NCBI GenBank assembly: GCA_964454685.1
Contig: CAYVTZ010000033.1
Coordinates: 1 to 34,792 of the forward strand
Direction: 5' to 3'
DNA length: 34,792 nt
From: CAYVTZ01 sp964454685
GTDB taxonomy: Bacteria > Bacillota > Clostridia > Christensenellales > Christensenellaceae
The translations under genes and the position numbers were made by a program. A model generated the notes under the pieces. The model was given only the letters and a program-made list of their open reading frames with translations, did not search any database and was not told the DNA's origin. Positions within the stretch are counted from its first letter, which is position 1; every line of letters starts with the position of its first letter. This document shows, in pieces, positions 24,285-32,684 of the stretch.

Positions 24285-25043
24285 TTATACGATGGTTACG
24301 TTTTTCCGTTGTGCTTCCTGAACGATCACATCGTCCAGCTCGTCGTCTGAGATCAGAATATCGATGTCCTCCATAAATGCGAACGTGAAGGGCATGATTT
24401 TATCAATTTTGCGACTGTCCATCAACAAAATCTTTTGCCGCGCGCGGCTCAACACTTCTTTTTTGATCTCGCATTCGGTGTAGGTGCCGCTGGTAAAGCC
24501 GTTTTCCATGGAAAAGCCGCTGGCTGCCATGAACGCGACATCAATATTGACCTCGCGGATGAAGCTGCACGAGCTTGCGCCGGACACCGATATGGTGTTG
24601 CGGTTGACCTGACCGCCCACGAGTGTGACGCTGGGTTTTTGCTTTTTGATCAGCTCCATAGCGATGTTGACACCCGAAGTCATGATGGAGAGGTATTCGT
24701 CCTCCATCTCGCGCGCGAACAGCATCATCGTGGTGCCGGAATCCACATAAATGGAGCGGCCACGCTCGATAAATTGCAACGCTTTTTTGGCGATGATATA
24801 CTTTTGTGCAACATTTTCCAATGCGCGTTCGGAATAGATATCCTCGGCGGCGATGGAAAGCCGACTCATGGCGACTGCGCCGCCCCGTGTACGCTTGACA
24901 AAGCCGTTATCCTCTAAATATTTCAAATCGCGGCGCAACGTCATGCTGGAGCAGTTGGAAAACAGTTGTTCCAGCTCGCGCAGTTTGACTTCTCCGCGCG
25001 CGCGCAGCAGCTCTTTGATTTCTTCTCTACGTTCCGTATTCAT
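24285..25043 (-). CDS. DeoR/GlpR-family transcriptional regulator
   Basis: A 252-residue sugar-responsive repressor. N-terminal winged helix (VKLRELEQLFSNCSSMTLRR, then DLKYLEDNGFVKRTRGGAV) with the usual DeoR pattern, then the sugar-phosphate-sensing domain with VDSGTTMMLFA, TSGVNIAMELI, LVGGQVN and the late LLMDSRKI. It heads the operon with the dehydrogenase gene and has a promoter just upstream. Relatives respond to phosphorylated sugars or polyols, consistent with a sugar-phosphate dehydrogenase as partner. Confidence 0.92.
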   Translation of the reverse strand: MNTERREEIKELLRARGEVKLRELEQLFSNCSSMTLRRDLKYLEDNGFVKRTRGGAVAMSRLSIAAEDIYSERALENVAQKYIIAKKALQFIERGRSIYVDSGTTMMLFAREMEDEYLSIMTSGVNIAMELIKKQKPSVTLVGGQVNRNTISVSGASSCSFIREVNIDVAFMAASGFSMENGFTSGTYTECEIKKEVLSRARQKILLMDSRKIDKIMPFTFAFMEDIDILISDDELDDVIVQEAQRKNVTIV

Positions 25044-25073
25044 GCAAATCTCCTCACGCAGTTTTCTACATTG

Positions 25074-25102
25074 ATTGTAGCATCAATGCGGGTAAAAAAC
25101 AA
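25074..25102 (-). promoter_or_regulatory. Promoter of the deoR-dehydrogenase operon
   Basis: Read on the minus strand: TTGTTT (25102-25097), 17-base spacer, TACAAT (25079-25074), about 30 bp before the regulator's start codon. The adjoining intergenic stretch 25044-25391 is otherwise AT-rich; a TTATC/GATAA inverted repeat at 25212-25227 might be an operator. Confidence 0.55.
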
Positions 25103-25273
25103 CACAAAGTTAACATTTTTTGAACAAAATTATCATGTATAGATCGATTTTTCGTTAAGATACCGGAAAAACGCATAATCTGAACGTGAAACTTTTTTTC
25201 GCAAAAAGCCCTTATCATAAGCGATAATTTAAAATGAACGCTGGTTCTTAAAGGATTTTTTGCCCTAAATCCC

Positions 25274-25302
25274 TTGACACCTTGACAGGGAATGGGTATA
25301 TT
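25274..25302 (+). promoter_or_regulatory. Promoter of the radical SAM gene
   Basis: Consensus TTGACA (25274-25279), 17-base spacer, TATATT (25297-25302), leaving a leader of about 83 bases before the start codon. This is one of the best -35/-10 matches in the window, suggesting high expression. Confidence 0.75.
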
Positions 25303-25391
25303 ATTGTATTGTAAGACAAGACTATCAACGGGATGGTCATAGATATAAATGAGAGTAGACAGAAATCACGAGTTTATTTTGGAGGTAAACA

Positions 25392-26861
25392 ATGGCTTTT
25401 TTTAAAGACAAAGCAAAAAGCGCAGTAGCGAACGTAGGATTCTCGGCGGCGTTCAAGTATCTGGAAAAAGATCCGGTCAAGAATATGCCGAAACTGTTGG
25501 ATTGGGCCAAGACCTTTACGGCTGGCAGCAAATGGAATGGCACAGTAGACATGTTCCGCGAATGGTGGGATGAGCAAACATGGCAGGGCGTGCTGATGAA
25601 ACGTATTCTGACGGATGTGAACACCAACTATCTGAAGCGTTTTGTGTTGAACTTCTTCCTCAATTCCGGCATCAAGGGTATGCCGATTGCGGACGCGAAA
25701 GCAAAAGAGATCGGCGCGAGCGTACCGTGGGCGATCCTGATGGATCCGACCACTGCTTGTAACCTCAAGTGCGTTGGTTGCTGGGCGGCAGAATATGCAA
25801 AGCATTACAACCTTTCTTATGAGAAAATGGACGAAATCATTACAGACGGTAAGGCAATGGGTATCTATGTATACCTGTTCTCCGGCGGAGAGCCGCTGGT
25901 GCGCAAAAAAGACCTGATTCGTCTGGCGGAGAAGCATTCGGATTGCGCGTTTGGCGCATTCACGAACGGCATCTTGATTGACGAGGACTTTGTACAGGAC
26001 TTGCTGCGTGTGGGTAACTTTACCTTCATGATCTCCGTGGAAGGCACCAAGGATGAAACGGATGCGCGCCGTGGCGAAGGCACCTATGACAAGATCATGC
26101 GTGCAATGAAGCTGCTGAAAGAAGCGGGGATTCCGTTTGGCTATTCCGCTTGCTACCACAGCAAGAACTATCAGACCATCGGCAGCGATGAGTGGAACGA
26201 TTTGATGATCGAGAACGGCTGCCTGTTTGGCTGGTTGTTCACCTATATGCCGATTGGCAGCGATTCTGTTCAGGAATTGATTGCGACGCCGGAGCAGAGA
26301 AAGCACATGTACGATCGCGTTCGTGCAATGCGCACCTACAAGCCGATTTTCATCATGGACTTCTGGAATGACGGCGAATACGTTGGCGGATGTATTGCAG
26401 GCGGCAGACGCTACATTCACATCAATGCAAACGGTGACTGTGAGCCTTGCGCATTCGTGCACTATGCAACGCACAACATCAACGAGTGCACGCTGGAAGA
26501 AGCATTGCAGAGCCCGCTGTATAAGAAATATCAGGAGGGTCAGCCCTTCAACGATAACCTGCTCATGCCTTGCCCGCTTTTGGACAACCCGGATGCACTG
26601 CGTCAGGTGGTCAAGGAATCCGGTGCGCATTCCACGCAGACACTTGATCTTGAGGATGTGGACGTACTGGCGGCGAAAACAGATAGCGTTGCTGCAAACT
26701 GGAAACCGGTTGCGGACGAAATCTGGGAGAAGGGTCATTACAAGCTGAACACCTGCATCAATCACGGAACCGGCAAGGTCGTTAACACGACGGGCGAAGA
26801 AGCCGATGGTTGCGGCAGCGGCTGTGGCGGCGGCTGCGGTGGCGGCTGCGGCGGTCACTGA
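25392..26861 (+). CDS. Radical SAM protein with SPASM-like region and Cys/Gly-rich C-terminal tail
   Basis: A 489-residue radical SAM enzyme of unknown substrate. The 4Fe-4S motif is CNLKCVGC (Cys123, 127, 130), unusually late because about 110 helical residues precede it. LFSGGEPLVRK (GGEP) and ISVEGTKDETDARRG are later SAM-domain blocks. The region YVGGCIAGGRRYIHINANGD, CEPCAFVHYATHNINEC and a later MPCPLLDN is a SPASM-like segment for auxiliary iron-sulfur clusters. The last 16 residues are CGSGCGGGCGGGCGGH-like, with regularly spaced Cys. A GGAGG ribosome binding site, a strong promoter and a strong terminator make it a single-gene unit. It may modify a protein or peptide, but no precursor peptide gene is visible nearby. 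Confidence 0.88.
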   Translation: MAFFKDKAKSAVANVGFSAAFKYLEKDPVKNMPKLLDWAKTFTAGSKWNGTVDMFREWWDEQTWQGVLMKRILTDVNTNYLKRFVLNFFLNSGIKGMPIADAKAKEIGASVPWAILMDPTTACNLKCVGCWAAEYAKHYNLSYEKMDEIITDGKAMGIYVYLFSGGEPLVRKKDLIRLAEKHSDCAFGAFTNGILIDEDFVQDLLRVGNFTFMISVEGTKDETDARRGEGTYDKIMRAMKLLKEAGIPFGYSACYHSKNYQTIGSDEWNDLMIENGCLFGWLFTYMPIGSDSVQELIATPEQRKHMYDRVRAMRTYKPIFIMDFWNDGEYVGGCIAGGRRYIHINANGDCEPCAFVHYATHNINECTLEEALQSPLYKKYQEGQPFNDNLLMPCPLLDNPDALRQVVKESGAHSTQTLDLEDVDVLAAKTDSVAANWKPVADEIWEKGHYKLNTCINHGTGKVVNTTGEEADGCGSGCGGGCGGGCGGH

Positions 26862-26929
26862 GCCGAAAACGCATTCGTCGTAAAGGATTTTTATTCCGGC
26901 AGGATGACTGCCCGGATGCCGGACAGTAA

Positions 26930-26979
26930 AAAACCGCGCTTCTGAATGAACTTTTTGGTTCACTCAAGAGCGCGGTTTT
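26930..26979 (+). terminator. Rho-independent terminator after the radical SAM gene
   Basis: AAAACCGCGCT (26930-26940) pairs with AGCGCGGTTTT (26969-26979), with further pairing of TGAAC and GTTCA inside. The T run on one side and A run on the other make it bidirectional. The stretch 26980-27139 beyond shows nothing recognisable. Confidence 0.9.
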
Positions 26980-27139
26980 GTAGTTTGAAATGCTGTTGGT
27001 GAGGGTGCCTTTTCAAGTCAGTTTCTTTTTGGATAGGGTATTCCCTTGACGTGGTGGGGTTGGCGATGATCTCACTCTGAAATGCCAAGGATGCAGGAGA
27101 TCAGAGTGTGTGGACAGGGGAAAGAGCCGACTTCGCCTG

Positions 27140-27538
27140 TTATAGCTCGTGATCATACTTGTGCAGGTAGGCGTATTCGAGCACAGTCTTGAGAATGAAG
27201 ATTCCCACTAGCGCAAGCGTGAGCCAGACCGGGAACCCTACAATAATTGTGATCCATGCCAATGCCAGCACGAACCATTGAATAAAATCAGCGCTTTTTG
27301 CCTTCGCCTTGGAGCGGAGCATTTCATTTCGCTCGTCTTTTTCCATGATTTCCGCCTGCTTTTTAACTTCGGGATGTTTGGAAAAATAATGATGCGTGAC
27401 AAGCTTCGAGCAGGCAAAACACGCAAGCCCGACCCCCAAGCCCAAACAAACGCCGCTCCATGTTTTGTCTGGAATCAGAAAACTGCATAGAACCGATGTG
27501 ACGGCTGCGATTAGTAGGATGATAGAAAGTTGCTTCAT
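27140..27538 (-). CDS. Small membrane protein paired with an XRE regulator
   Basis: A 132-residue protein with four hydrophobic segments: two at the N-terminus (MKQLSIILLIAAVTSVLCSF and a Gly/Leu/Ala-rich one at about 25-45), then a charged cytoplasmic stretch (EIMEKDERNEMLRSKAKAKS), then two more (about 85-120). The DERN...R.KAKA pattern is common in small DUF2178-like membrane proteins that sit beside XRE regulators. The start at 27538 is chosen because GAGGAG, at the very end of the regulator gene, lies just before it. Function unknown; perhaps controlled by the regulator. Confidence 0.75.
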   Translation of the reverse strand: MKQLSIILLIAAVTSVLCSFLIPDKTWSGVCLGLGVGLACFACSKLVTHHYFSKHPEVKKQAEIMEKDERNEMLRSKAKAKSADFIQWFVLALAWITIIVGFPVWLTLALVGIFILKTVLEYAYLHKYDHEL

Positions 27539-27542
27539 TGCG

Positions 27543-27737
27543 TTACTCCTCATAAAGAAAGATATCTTCGATACGCAGATCAAAATATCGAGCGATTTTA
27601 AAAGCGAGCAAGATAGAAGGATTATATCTGCCATTTTCAAGAGAGCCGATGGTCTGGCGCGACACTTCCAGCGCGGATGCCAAGTCCTCCTGCTTAATTC
27701 CACGATTCTTACGAATTTCTTCCAGCTTGTTTTTCAA
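27543..27737 (-). CDS. XRE-family (Cro/CI-type) HTH regulator
   Basis: A 64-residue YgzD/YozG-like regulator: NKLEEIRKNRGIKQEDLASA, then LEVSRQTIGSLENGRYNPSI and LLAFKIARYFDLRIEDIFLY. The start is a TTG at 27737, not the upstream ATG at 27788: GAGGTG lies close before the TTG, homologues begin MKNKLEEIR-like, and the promoter at 27789-27817 predicts transcription starting about at 27783. It is the first gene of a two-gene minus-strand unit; the next gene starts 4 bases after its stop. Confidence 0.87.
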   Translation of the reverse strand: MKNKLEEIRKNRGIKQEDLASALEVSRQTIGSLENGRYNPSILLAFKIARYFDLRIEDIFLYEE

Positions 27738-27788
27738 AAGGCACCTCGCTTTCTTTGAAGGCATGGAAAGCAAGCTTTTCATATCCAA

Positions 27789-27817
27789 ATTCTAGTATAT
27801 ACAATATAAAATGTCAA
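27789..27817 (-). promoter_or_regulatory. Promoter of the XRE-membrane protein unit
   Basis: On the minus strand: TTGACA (27817-27812), 17-base spacer, TAGAAT (27794-27789). Its position excludes the ATG at 27788 as an efficient start and supports the TTG at 27737. Confidence 0.7.
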
Positions 27818-27886
27818 GCATACTTTCCGTAAATAAAGAAAATAGAAATATTTGTGAAGCATTCCCCTAAAAGCATGTCGGTGTGA

Positions 27887-27892
27887 TATAAT
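27887..27892 (+). promoter_or_regulatory. Probable -10 box of the agmatine deiminase-like gene
   Basis: TATAAT (27887-27892) lies 72 bp before the start codon. No good -35 box is found at the right distance, so an activator or extended -10 may be involved. Confidence 0.4.
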
Positions 27893-27964
27893 TTTGAAAA
27901 AGATTCAGGGAAAGCGTGAACCGCGTCACGTAAAAATGATTGGAATGTTGGAGAGAACCAAGGA

Positions 27965-29101
27965 GTGTTTAGCACGAAAAAGCAATTACTTTGCAGCCTA
28001 GCGCTACTGTGCGCACTGTGCCTGACTAGTTGCAGTTGGCAATATTTTGCGCCACAAGAAAGTTTTTCTGAGAAGGAGATTGACATGACACAGTATTACT
28101 TTCCTGCGGAGGAAGCACCGCATGAAGGTACATGGCTTACGTGGCCTCATGCCTATACATATGGGGAAGAATATCGAAAAGAGGTGGAGGACATCTGGCT
28201 GCAAATGGCCGATGCCTTGCATACGGGCGAGAAGGTTCATATCATTGCCAATGACGAAGCAGAGCAAGCACGCATCGAATCTTTGCTTGCGAATGAGGGA
28301 TTAGACATGAGTCAAGTGGATTTTGTAATCGCAAAATCGGACGATGTATGGTCCAGAGATACGGGGCCGATGTTTGTCATTGATAAAGAGGGAAAGCCGA
28401 TCATTGCGGATTTCGCTTTCGATGGCTGGGGCGGAAAGACACCTTACCAGAATGATGATAAAATTCCGCAAGAGGTTGCTGAGCAAAGAGGTATTCCCAT
28501 TGTTTCGATTCCTGATTTTGTGCTGGAGGGCGGCAGTGTAGAGCTGGATGGAAATGGCACTGCTATGTTGTGCAAAAGCTCTGTTGTAAGCGGAAATCGG
28601 AACCCGAATATGCGTGTATCACAGGCGGAGAAATATCTATCCCAATATTTTGCTGTAACAAACTTTATATGGCTGGAGGGTGTGGTTGGCGAGGACATTA
28701 CAGATGCACACATCGACGGCATAGCACGATTTTACAATGATAAAACAATATTGACAGTTTCCGAGAAAGACTTTTTCGACCTGTATGCGGGTATTAAAGA
28801 CAGCGACTACGACACCTTGATTATGGCTCGAAATGCTCGTGGTGAATCATATCAGATTGTTGAAATGCCTATGACTGCCGCCAATGTGGTCGGTTTGGAT
28901 TATAAAGGCAGCTATCTGAATTACTATGTGGGCAACGAGGTTGTGTTGATTCCTGAATATCGTGATGCAAATGATAGCTTTGCCATTGAAATATTGTCTG
29001 AGATGTACCCCGAACGGAAGGTGGTGCCGATTGATGTGACTGCGTTGTACCAGTACGGTGGAATGCTCCACTGCATTACACAGCAGCAACCAATGGCATA
29101 A
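27965..29101 (+). CDS. Agmatine deiminase / peptidylarginine deiminase-family lipoprotein
   Basis: A 378-residue protein. Residues 1-22 are a lipoprotein signal with lipobox LTSC (Cys23), so the enzyme should be anchored outside the membrane. The catalytic domain has GTWLTWPHAYTYG, DDVWSRDTGPMFV, FDGWGGK, FVLEGGSVELDGNGT, EDITDAHIDGIARF and the C-terminal GGMLHCITQQQP with the nucleophile Cys after His. These are the residues of the guanidine-modifying (PAD_porph / AguA) superfamily. The substrate may be agmatine or protein/peptide arginine; the cytoplasmic AguA enzymes have no signal peptide. Start: GTG at 27965 with GGAGAG 9 bases upstream. Confidence 0.9.
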   Translation: MFSTKKQLLCSLALLCALCLTSCSWQYFAPQESFSEKEIDMTQYYFPAEEAPHEGTWLTWPHAYTYGEEYRKEVEDIWLQMADALHTGEKVHIIANDEAEQARIESLLANEGLDMSQVDFVIAKSDDVWSRDTGPMFVIDKEGKPIIADFAFDGWGGKTPYQNDDKIPQEVAEQRGIPIVSIPDFVLEGGSVELDGNGTAMLCKSSVVSGNRNPNMRVSQAEKYLSQYFAVTNFIWLEGVVGEDITDAHIDGIARFYNDKTILTVSEKDFFDLYAGIKDSDYDTLIMARNARGESYQIVEMPMTAANVVGLDYKGSYLNYYVGNEVVLIPEYRDANDSFAIEILSEMYPERKVVPIDVTALYQYGGMLHCITQQQPMA

Positions 29102-29155
29102 GTGGAATGGCGGCAAACGCAACACAGATAGATGCCTGTTCCGTGCACACATTCA

Positions 29156-29185
29156 AGCCTAATACGACACGTTAAATATTAGGCT
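29156..29185 (+). terminator. Hairpin after the deiminase gene
   Basis: AGCCTAATA (29156-29164) pairs perfectly with TATTAGGCT (29177-29185). The following GTATATAAT is AT-rich but not a T run; probably a terminator for one or both converging genes. Confidence 0.5.
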
Positions 29186-29201
29186 GTATATAATAGGCTC
29201 A

Positions 29202-29578
29202 TTACGTACTCAAATACCATGTGTATCCAAACTGATCTAGAACTTCGGCACCGCCATCATTCTGATGCGGTGGAGGATGTGGTAAAAAACTTTGTATCAG
29301 AGTGCCGCCCTTGGCAAGCTTTTCAGATATTTGTTCTATCGCTTCCCGAGAAGGCAGCACAACGCAAATTGCCATCCCGGAAATCACAACGGGTTCGGAG
29401 ACATCGGCACCTGTAATACCGCCGTCATGATTTGTGAACGTGACGCTTGCGTGCATAACGGGGTTTTGGGGGTCATCGTTCAATCGTGCAAACACAGTTT
29501 TACCACCACCAAAGGCTTCGGCATAAAGTTGAACGCGTTTTCACAGTTGCCATAAAATGTTAAATATGGGGTTATCAT
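29202..29578 (-). pseudogene. VOC/PhnB-like gene with a frameshift
   Basis: The minus-strand frame begins MITPYLTFYGNCENAFNF (ATG at 29578, GGAG upstream), a typical PhnB-type start, then runs out of frame and stops. The other frame picks up at once as YAEAFGGGKTVFARLNDD and continues to DQFGYTWYLST at 29202. Joining the frames near 29523-29530 gives a normal glyoxalase/bleomycin-resistance-fold protein of about 125 residues (AFNF-YAEAFGGG), so one base appears missing. No product of full length is expected unless this is a sequencing error. Function of such proteins is usually unknown. Confidence 0.75.
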
Positions 29579-29607
29579 AAGAAAAAACTCCTTTGAAGCA
29601 TTGACGT

Positions 29608-30930
29608 TTACTCCTGCGCTTCCGGCAAGAAGAGCTTTGCATCAAATTCCGCAAACGGAAGCTTGCCGCGCAGTGCTTTGGGCAGCCATTTGTTGAGCTG
29701 CCACAGGCTCTGGACGGAGGCGGGGATGTCGATATGACAGCAGCAGGACGCGGGGAAATCCACGACATCGACTGCCGGATGCTCAACACCAAAGCGGATG
29801 TTGACGCGGCGCAGCTCGCGCCCGAGCAGGTTGAGATAGGTGATCGGGCATTCCCTCTCACTGATTTTTAGTGACTGAATGCGCTTGCGATATTTGGTAG
29901 ACAAATGGAAATCACACTCGAGATATTCGCAGACGCGCGGTTCGCCTTGCGCGGGATAGTATCGAAAGCCTGTGTCGTCTTGCTGCGCGAACGTATAGGC
30001 AATCATCTTTTTCAGTTTGTTTTTTTCATACCAAAGGAAGGTTTGCGCATTGAGCTGAACAAACTCCCAAAATGGCATGACAGGGGACAGATGCAGCTTT
30101 TTGCGCTCCTGATTGGAGAGTGAATACCAGTTATTGTAGTTGTAACCGCGTTCCAAAACGGTGTTTTGCGGGATCAGAATGCGATCAAAATGCGCTGCGC
30201 CACGCTCTGCGTGCTTTTGCTGATCGATCAGCAGTGTGTGACGCGCGGAATAAATCGTGTTCAAATCACTGATTTCGTCTGTGAAAAGAACATAGGGCGC
30301 TCCTGCCGCATAGTTGTTTTGATCGGAGAATTTGACGTAATCGCGGGAGAAGCAGCGGGAATCCGGCAGCTTGACCTTGTAAAATTCCTGCGTGGTCAGC
30401 ACGTTTTGCGCCAAGTGATACAACCCATGCAGCGCGATAGAAAGCTCTTGATCGTTCGCAAGCGTATGTAAAAGGCGCGACAGCAAAGGGAAGTCCTTGC
30501 GATCCAGTGCAATCAGATACTGCGTGACGGCATCGTTTGTTTCAAACTGCGGCAGCGGCTGATGTGCGAGCAATAGAAAGACGCACTGCATCGCTTGAGT
30601 CAGAGGTGGGAAGTCTTGCAATAAATCCAGCAGCAAGCCGCCTTCGTTGGCGCACAGGAAAATCAGCGCAACGGGCAGAGAAGGGCTTTGCTGCGTCAGC
30701 CGGAGCTTGGCATGCAGCAGAGCAGCGCAGGAGCACAGCGCATTGTTGAGGTGCGAAAAATCCTGTGACGCGAGCGCTTTTGCTTTGCCGATGGATAAAA
30801 TCTCCAAAAATACATCGTCAGGCACGGATGCCAGCCATTGCAGTTTTTCGGTTGGCTGCTGCGGACAGGCCGCCCAGATTTGATGGTGTATGTTGAGCAA
30901 ATCATTGCAAAAAGAAGCGGGGGTTTTCAT
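29608..30930 (-). CDS. Unrecognised 440-residue protein coupled to rqcH
   Basis: I do not recognise a family. The ATG overlaps the rqcH stop (ATGA), so the proteins are made together. Residues about 1-180 are Leu/Ala-rich helices, like an alpha-solenoid. Residues about 180-260 have SRCFSRDYVKFSDQNNYAAG and YVLFTDEISDLNTIYSARHT. Residues about 260-390 are rich in Tyr/Trp/Phe/Arg (ERGYNYNNWYSLSNQERKKL, FWEFVQLNAQTFLWYEKNKL, CEYLECDFHLSTKYRKRIQS). A CCCH cluster lies near 405. No signal peptide or membrane segment is seen. Its placement suggests a link with ribosome-associated quality control or RNA binding, but that is only inference. Confidence 0.75.
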   Translation of the reverse strand: MKTPASFCNDLLNIHHQIWAACPQQPTEKLQWLASVPDDVFLEILSIGKAKALASQDFSHLNNALCSCAALLHAKLRLTQQSPSLPVALIFLCANEGGLLLDLLQDFPPLTQAMQCVFLLLAHQPLPQFETNDAVTQYLIALDRKDFPLLSRLLHTLANDQELSIALHGLYHLAQNVLTTQEFYKVKLPDSRCFSRDYVKFSDQNNYAAGAPYVLFTDEISDLNTIYSARHTLLIDQQKHAERGAAHFDRILIPQNTVLERGYNYNNWYSLSNQERKKLHLSPVMPFWEFVQLNAQTFLWYEKNKLKKMIAYTFAQQDDTGFRYYPAQGEPRVCEYLECDFHLSTKYRKRIQSLKISERECPITYLNLLGRELRRVNIRFGVEHPAVDVVDFPASCCCHIDIPASVQSLWQLNKWLPKALRGKLPFAEFDAKLFLPEAQE

Positions 30931-32660
30931 GCCTGATCTCCTGCGTTTACGTAGACAGTGAAATAGTCGTTGTAGATGACCTTGCCCGGTCTGGATGCCG
31001 GCGGCTTTTTGACGTTTTTACGTTGGGTATAATCCACCGGCGTTTTCCCAGACTGCTTTGCGCGGCTGAACTTTGCCGCAAGCTGCGCCGCCATCACGAT
31101 GGTTTCATCGTCGATTTCGTAGAGGTCGGTGCCCTCTGTCACAAGCAGCACGTGCGATCCGGGGATTTTTTGCGCGTGGAACCAGATGTCGTCTTTGCTT
31201 GCCGTGCCCATCGTGAGTTGATCGTTTTGACGATCATTTTTACCGACGAGGATGGTGTAGCCGGAGGGAGAGCAAAATTGCAAAGGCTCTGAAATCTGCG
31301 TCACTTCTTTCTTGTTTTTGGGGGGCGCGCTTAAATAGCCTTCTTTGGCAAGGGTATATTTGAGGTCGGCAATATCGCTTTCCTTGTCTGCGGTGTCGAT
31401 AAAGTGCATCACACCCTCCAGAAATTCGCGTTCGTCCAGTGCGTCCGACAGCTTGGCGCGATTGATTTTGGCGGCAGTTTTAAGTTTGGTTACCTTCTTA
31501 TATATTTTCTGTGCCTGCTGCTGCGGCGTAAGCGAGAGATCCAACTCGATCCGCACAGGCTCGCCTGTTTCATAATCATACGCATCGAAGTGAGACATGC
31601 CTTTTTTGAGTTGATAAAGGTTGGCGGTGATATAATCTGCCTTGTTACGCAATTTTTCCGCTTTTTTCTCGTCCTCGATACTGTTTTGATAGATTGCGAT
31701 TAGCTTGTTCAGCTTGGAATATGCCTTGGAAATGACGCGCATCAGCGAATCTTTTTGCTGTGTGATCCGGAAAATCTCCAATCGACGCGCATAATAATAA
31801 TCCAGCATAGCGTTGACGCTGTCAAAATATTTACGCGTTTGCGGGGGATACGTCTGATATTCCACCAGCGAGAAAAACACGGGTAGGCCGTCTGCGTTGT
31901 GCTGCACGCAGGGATGCGGCTGCGCGGTTGCCGATTGTAAAAATTCCTGCATGACGGTGGCAAGGCGCTCCCACTGCTTTTGGGACAGCTCTTGTGTCTG
32001 TGTTTGCGTGATGCCGCAACGGTGTAACACTTCCTGCGCGGTTTGCGTGGAAATACCATCGAACACAGAAAGAATGTGCGCATCCAGCCGCTTTTCCGTA
32101 TGCGTTTGCAACGCTTCCAGAAAGGAAACGTGAGAAAGAGCGAGGGGATTTGCTTTTTGCTGCGGCGGATTTTCATACTGCATACCGGGTAAAATTTGTC
32201 GTTTGCTGCTAAGATCGAAAGAAACGCGCTTGATGCTGTCCAAAATTTTGCCGTCGGCGTTGGTTAAAATCAAATTGGAGTATTTTCCCATGATTTCCAC
32301 GATCAGCTTGAGGCTGATGGGGTGGAGCATCTCGTCTTTGGCGCTTAATGTCAGTGTGACGACGCGATTCAGCCCTGTTTGCTCAATCGACTGGAGGATG
32401 GCGCCGGTCAGATATTTTCGCAAAAACATACAAAAGGAGGAAGGCGTTTTGGGATTGGGCTTTTGCTGCGTTGTGATATAGATGCCGCAATCCCCCGCAT
32501 CCGCACTGATGCACAGCCGAAAACTGCCTGCTTGCGCGGAATATAATGATAGCACGACCTCTTCCTTGCCGGGCATTTGAACTTTTTGTATTTTTGCATC
32601 TGCTGCCTGTGACTGCAATTCTTTGACACAGGCAGAGAGTGTTAATCCATCGAGAGTCAT
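30927..32660 (-). CDS. rqcH: RqcH / NFACT-family ribosome quality control protein
   Basis: A 577-residue NFACT protein (older name FbpA, fibronectin-binding). RqcH binds stalled 50S subunits with peptidyl-tRNA and adds alanine tails that mark the chain for degradation. NFACT-N has TLDGLTLSACVKEL, SSFCMFLRKYLTGA and EIMGKYSNLILTN; a helix-hairpin-helix and a coiled coil (about 290-420) follow; the NFACT-R domain has GYTILVGKNDRQNDQLT, DDIWFHAQKIPGSHVLL and VDYTQRKNVKKPPASRPGKV. The length is usual. It is the first gene of a two-gene minus-strand unit and has a hairpin in its leader. Confidence 0.93.
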   Translation of the reverse strand: MTLDGLTLSACVKELQSQAADAKIQKVQMPGKEEVVLSLYSAQAGSFRLCISADAGDCGIYITTQQKPNPKTPSSFCMFLRKYLTGAILQSIEQTGLNRVVTLTLSAKDEMLHPISLKLIVEIMGKYSNLILTNADGKILDSIKRVSFDLSSKRQILPGMQYENPPQQKANPLALSHVSFLEALQTHTEKRLDAHILSVFDGISTQTAQEVLHRCGITQTQTQELSQKQWERLATVMQEFLQSATAQPHPCVQHNADGLPVFFSLVEYQTYPPQTRKYFDSVNAMLDYYYARRLEIFRITQQKDSLMRVISKAYSKLNKLIAIYQNSIEDEKKAEKLRNKADYITANLYQLKKGMSHFDAYDYETGEPVRIELDLSLTPQQQAQKIYKKVTKLKTAAKINRAKLSDALDEREFLEGVMHFIDTADKESDIADLKYTLAKEGYLSAPPKNKKEVTQISEPLQFCSPSGYTILVGKNDRQNDQLTMGTASKDDIWFHAQKIPGSHVLLVTEGTDLYEIDDETIVMAAQLAAKFSRAKQSGKTPVDYTQRKNVKKPPASRPGKVIYNDYFTVYVNAGDQA

Positions 32661-32684
32661 GTTGTTCTCCGTTTCGTGTTGATA

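Noticed and set aside
23671..24321. 216-residue plus-strand frame opposite the dehydrogenase gene
   Set aside because: Antisense shadow; the minus-strand gene has a ribosome binding site, zinc-site residues and full length.
25374..26963. 529-residue minus-strand open frame opposite the radical SAM gene
   Set aside because: It is the mirror of a well-supported gene, has Ala/Thr runs from the Gly/Cys tail, and shows no ribosome binding site or family motif.
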